A stretch of 64,000 nucleotides of DNA from the NCBI GenBank assembly GCA_020081605.1, contig JAHREC010000016.1:1-64000 (forward strand), in the 5' to 3' direction. Shown piece by piece: positions 59,560-64,000 of the stretch. This stretch comes from Albifimbria verrucaria. Lineage: Eukaryota > Ascomycota > Sordariomycetes > Hypocreales > Stachybotryaceae. How positions within the stretch are numbered: position 1 is the stretch's first letter; each line of letters opens with the position of its first letter. Below the pieces are notes generated by a model. That model was not told where the DNA came from. It searched no databases and saw only the letters and a list, made by a program, of their open reading frames with translations. Position numbers and translations under genes: made by a program.

Positions 59560-60420
59560 AGCCTCCGTGGGTGATCCACACACCCAGGGGACAACTCTTC
59601 ATCCCCCTAGTCTTTGATGCGTCCGGTAAGTCGCGCATAGCCGCATTCAGTCCGCGACCGAGAGACTCGGGTTCAGTCTCGAACAGTCCACTACTGCAAC
59701 GAGCTAGGGTAGCACAAGAAAGAGCTTTCTCCAATAGAGTTATCCACTTCGGTCGGGATTCTCTTTTCTGGAAGTGTGCCACCCAACATATATCAGAAGC
59801 ACCATACAGAGAAGGAGATTTGGACGACGCTGCTTTGAGCCAAGGGTTGCGACTGGGTCTTGGTATATGGGTGCAACTTACCGAGATTGTTAGCCTGCAT
59901 GAGACCTGGGCTAAATTTATGTCAAAGTATTCTCAAATGCAACTGACATATCAGAGGGACAGGCTGGTTGTTATCTCTTCACTCTCGCGCATGCTCCAGT
60001 CAACCGCAAGGCAGCCTTATATCGCAGGCCATTGAAACAAAACACTTCCTCTCAGCTTGGCTTGGTATTTTGTTGGAGCAAATGTACCGGAGAAACTCTC
60101 TCCTGATGTCTCGCTGTCATAGTTATGGGCATCTGTCAAGGGAGCATCTGTATATATGGTAGGTTGCGACACCTACCACCTACTCTCTTGGTAAATCTAA
60201 GCCGCAGCCATGTTGTGACAGTCAAAATCATTTCACAGTCAGAATGGGCTATGGTTCTATTCTGGGATAAGAAACTAGAAGAAAAGCCGAAGAATGAGCT
60301 CTTTTGTCTTCCTATCGCCTATTCAGAGAGTGCATGCTGGGAACTTGTTCTGGAGGAAGTACACACTTTGGATCCATCGTAAAGAACTTATAGACGATTG
60401 GGTTCATTGAAGCCAAATCA
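59560..60420 (+). pseudogene. HET-domain protein, C-terminal remnant
   Basis: Starts within a heterokaryon-incompatibility domain: RARVAQERAFSNRVIHFGRD (the usual Trp of RAW is Arg) and LFWKCATQ. It goes on to the typical W..F...YS..QLTYQRDRLVVISSLSR and, in other frames, to a WASVKGASVYM block and LPIAYSESACWELVLEEV. In-frame stops and at least two frame changes lie after 60035. The N-terminal half is absent. Intact proteins of this family trigger incompatibility reactions between strains. Confidence 0.75.
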
Positions 60421-61711
60421 CATTATACATTCTCTTGTATGGCGTGATGATCACAAGGTTTTGCTGCAATAAAACAAACCCCTGGCTTACATTACGGCTG
60501 GATAAGATATGTTTCCTAAGGCCTATCCCATGTTCCATAGGGCCCGAAACACGGAAACGCAAGCATAGTGAGGAATTAGCATGTGAACTGTGGGTATCAT
60601 TGGCTATTTTTATGAATTCCCATGCCTCTAATAGATACTACACTATTTTATATGCATCAAAGCTAAACAAGGTGCTATCTTGGTGCGACCATGTGAGTTC
60701 TAAGCCCCCTATGCCTAAGATCACGCGTGCGTCGTTTCCGAGGGACATCTTTGTTGCTTTGTGTTCTAAGGTGGGATCTTAGTACAGAGTGTTTCAAAGA
60801 CCCTTAAGTCAAGTGATTTGCCACTCGGGTTGTTTGGTTATATCTGAGGTGTTTTATTCTCGATAAGGCATGGTTTTTCTTATCTACAAACAAAGCAAAG
60901 CCCTTAGGCTACTGAATTTATATTGGTTATTTATATATTATCTTTGACCTTCAGCACTTAGAAAGCTGCAAAAATACTGCTCGGCCGCCGATGTGGCTCA
61001 AACCTTACCTTGCTCAAACTCCTCGTTGCCAACGAGAGCAGAGCCCTCTCACTATAGGAGAACGACTCGGAAGCGCCGCCTAAGCAATTCCAATGGGGTA
61101 TATCGTCCCGCTTTTCCAGCGGTGCATCGGCTATGTTGCTCGGCCTTACCGGCACCGACTTGCATGGTTAAATCCATTCGTACCCTGAAGCGGAAGTGGT
61201 GCCGCCAACTGGTAGAATCCTCGCAATAAAGCGCAGGGAGGAATTTCGCGGCAGTTTGATGCCCTTTGGGCTTGTTCGGGATCGTTGGAACTGTCCGCTC
61301 CCGACCGTGGTTCCGGAGCTTAACATTCGCCCATCCAAGGCGGAAATCCGAGACCTCGTGAGCTTCCGCAACGGGTTTGCATGGCGCAACCGGGATGGCC
61401 ATCTGATGGAAGGTGCCAATTTTTTTTAGCTGCGAATAGACTATTAAATTGCTTATTGACTATGCTGGATGCTACGTTTTCAGCGCAGATAGCCCATGTA
61501 ACTCCTAACAAGGGCGGCCTGGCTGCGAAGGATATCATGATGATGTGTGAAGCGTCACACTGAAAAGGGGCCAAAGAACTTATAAGCTGCTGAGCCATAA
61601 CAGCAAGCATCACAGAGAGCAGTTAAGCCAAGCTTCGTGTCCAATAGCGTACAGCTACATGAAGATGCCCACGCCATTTAAGTCAAGTATAAGCAGGTCG
61701 ACCCGGGCTTC
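60421..61711. other. Region without a recognised gene
   Basis: Frames at 60435-60782, 60958-61155, 61052-61419 and 61196-61429 overlap on both strands. None shows a known motif, signal peptide or splice signals that extend it. One of them may be real, but I cannot decide which. Confidence 0.35.
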
Positions 61712-63180
61712 TCACCACCCGGTGCTGTTACACACGAGCGGACGGGCTTCGAGGTGCGTTACGAAGGGCCACAGAACGAGTCCCGTTGCATCATTGTGCC
61801 ATTGAGTAACCTCATTACAGACAGCAAGACGAGTCCCATGGGGTCTTTCTACGAAGGCCGGGACGAAAGTATATCCAGGTTTCTTGCGAAACAATAAGTA
61901 CCTACACTACGCGATGCGCTTCGTAATTTTCGGCGAGCCTTCGAGGCCGTACTGGTTGCCAGGCGCTTCTGTCTCTCAGCCGAGGAGTCAAGAGTTGCTG
62001 GAGCTGCGAGGTGTCGAGTGAGATTGAATATCTGCTGACCACCTTGACATGTCTTTTACAACCCCTTTAATGTAGAATTTCTATACTCTCCCCAGTAGTT
62101 CGTCAGTGTGCTGCTTGTAGTCGTCTGACTCTAAGCACAATGACTTGCGCTCCCAGATCGCCACGAGCAGCATTGAGACCAGTCATAGACTATAAAATAC
62201 AAATGCCCGAGTAGCGGCGACATAAGCTTGATCCAGTTGCATAGCAATGCCCGAACGCTCCCATTCCAGGGGCTTCACAATCTCTCGTCCCTGTTCTGAA
62301 CTTATTATAAATTCAAGTAACGTGCGATGCGAAAACTCGATGAGTTGGTCCTAGGAGCGAGCAATCTCGGTTCTGTTAGCCCTATGACGGCGAAGGCGGG
62401 GTTGAAATCAAGGAGGCCTATACATCTTGTTAGAACCTCGTTGCGTGCCTTTTGCAAAAGGCCACTAGCTTATTTTCGTTGATATCTTTGTCGACGTTGA
62501 AGAATCTGCATCGCGTCTCGGAATTAGCCGCAAGCACTATTCCAAATGCATTCGAGCGATAACTGTTGCGTGCTGCAAGAGCGAGACTGAGAGACAGGGA
62601 CGCCTTTTCTCGGTATATGTCACACATCCTCGTATAAATCATCGAACTCCTCAGGAAGTAGACGTAATAGATCTTTCTCCGTTTTCTGATCTACTATTCC
62701 TGGTCTTAAATTCCGAAGCGCCAGGGCCACCTAAGGGAAGACACCTTTAGCCTTCATGAGGACCGCTGTAACCAATCTCAGAGCAAGGCGAGGTGACAAT
62801 AACCCTTCTTTTTGGTATTTTTACAACTCTCTGGTTATAAATGCCCTTATGTCTGATTCGGTAAGGAGGTGCAGCCGCAGGGTCGGCGCTTCGAAATTTG
62901 GTGGCGATGATTTTCCGCGCGATTTGAAACGCAGAATTTGACATTTGGAATTTAGACCAACCAATTGACTGTATCGATGATTCTGTATATGTGATTCAAC
63001 TCGGTTACCTCCTCGAGGCCGTCGATTAATATGCATGCTCAGTGGGAAGCCGTGTTCAAAATTGTCTTCAAAAGGTCTTGGACATCTGTAATGGCAAAAT
63101 ATCACAGGCAGGGTCTTCATGTACATACTGAATAGGGTCCCGTTATCCGAGTTGACTGTGCAGTGCACATTATTGGCCAA
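61712..63180 (-). pseudogene. STAND/NACHT-type NTPase remnant
   Basis: Minus-strand pieces in several frames follow the order of a fungal STAND protein. They are a Walker-B-like ILIDGLEEVTELNHIYRIID (63030-62970), VKFCVSNRAENHRHQISKRR, LTESDIRAFITREL, a block ending LLRLLPEEFDDLYEDV, YREKASLSLSLALAARNSYR, and a later EVTQWHNDATGLVLWPFVTH near 61800. Stops interrupt nearly every piece and the P-loop is not seen. The gene is dead or represented only by a fragment. Confidence 0.6.
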
Positions 63181-64000
63181 AAGTTAGTACATTGAGTGCC
63201 CGCCAACACGAGGCGTCACCCCCGCGTCGGCAAGTATCTTGCCAGCAGAAACAGTGTGTAGCTAGTCTCTGCACGTGCCGGCGTATGACCGGGACTGTCA
63301 AGACGGGTCAGGACAGTGATGTAGATGCGGCCGGCCGTTGACAGCAGCCTTCGCGTCCAGGGAGGAATCAGCGGACTTCTGCTTACTGATATGAGTGGTT
63401 TCCCAACGCTCCCGAACGGTCACACCCGAGCAGTCGCCCATGTGACTGGCAGTGCATGTGCGGAGAAGTTAATTAAAGGTCACAAGTTGAGCTGAAGCCC
63501 TGTGTGTACGTATATCATGTTAGAATATCCCGAAAATAAAAACCTCAAATAGACAAGGAAGAGAATGCGCAATGATCTAGTCGCAATAGGCGGATTAACT
63601 AGACCAAGTCCCACTCTTTCGATTCATCGTGACTTCATTCCGGCATTTTTTCCGTGCCAAGAACACTGCAGAGGCGGCTGACCTTTCATAATCACTCATT
63701 CCCATGGACTCTGTAGCTGCATCATGCAAGTCTGCGCTTACGAAGCGGGCAATGAAAGTTGAAATGCTACGCCACATAGGTCGAGGTCGCCGGGTCGTCC
63801 GGAATACTTTTGGCTGAGGACTTCCAGAAGCGGGTATAAGATGAGCTGTCACATGACACAAGTAGCTCTTAACCCGTGCTACATTTAACCGTATGATGGC
63901 TGTCGGTTTGTGGCTTTTTATTAAGAATCCAGGCAGTCTGGACGCTATATTCCCTGCTGCCTGGGCTCACCAGGAGGCACCGTTTTGAGGAATTGGACCC
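63181..64000. other. Right edge of the window
   Basis: Normal base composition. A minus-strand frame at 63595-63861 is open for 88 codons but has no recognisable family. A gene could begin beyond the window. Confidence 0.35.

Noticed and set aside
61196..61429. Plus-strand 77-codon frame with a protein-like composition
   Set aside because: Overlaps equally plausible minus-strand frames; no motif decides between them.
1..64000. tRNA or rRNA genes
   Set aside because: No cloverleaf with A/B box sequences and no rRNA-like conserved segment was noticed by eye; a tRNAscan or Infernal run would be decisive.

Overview
This is a chromosome end from a filamentous ascomycete. The window opens with about 100 bp of CCCTAA telomere repeats. 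The genes have short introns (43-84 bp, GTAAGT-like donors, CTAAC/CTGAC-like branch sites), and there are nearly pure A/T blocks that look like RIP. The families present (NACHT-WD40, HET, Zn2Cys6 regulators, P450s, AA1-like secreted protein, DUF4267-like) are typical of Pezizomycotina, and Sordariomycetes/Hypocreales seems most likely. Species cannot be fixed from the sequence alone.

Layout. 1-1.2 kb: telomere, purine-skewed subtelomeric DNA, a 12-bp tandem repeat and an interstitial TTAGGG tract. 2-11 kb: an unknown gene, a small secreted protein, two decayed genes (one an RNase H), another secreted protein and a GT31-like glycosyltransferase. 11-18 kb: two large, co-oriented, multi-exon genes, one with a DGQHR/ParB-like motif; this is the least familiar locus here. 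18.5-20 kb: a MITE-like element, microsatellites and an A/T block. 20-26.3 kb: aldo-keto reductase remnant, MFS sugar transporter and Zn2Cys6 regulator, which look like a small catabolic module. 26.7-28.1 kb: A/T block. 28-34.4 kb: DUF4267-like membrane protein and two P450s, possibly the remains of a secondary-metabolite cluster. 35-39.4 kb: a NACHT-WD40 NLR-like gene. 39.5-42 kb: A/T block. 42-47.5 kb: a decayed AAA ATPase and a divergently oriented membrane protein. 47.5-64 kb: gene-poor and decaying, with an ABC transporter piece, a polytopic membrane protein, an AA1-like secreted protein, a small secreted cysteine protein, regulator, HET and STAND remnants, and a solo LTR.

Two general points govern the reading. 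First, many otherwise convincing genes are broken by what looks like exactly one missing base, usually in a short homopolymer. The direction is the same in about twenty independent cases on both strands, so uncorrected long-read error is more likely than mass pseudogenisation. Second, real decay also exists: stop codons, internal losses and C-to-T-type changes cluster beside the A/T blocks and in the 4.9-6.6 kb and 42-44 kb stretches. Exon boundaries given here are read by eye from splice signals and frame continuity, not from transcripts.
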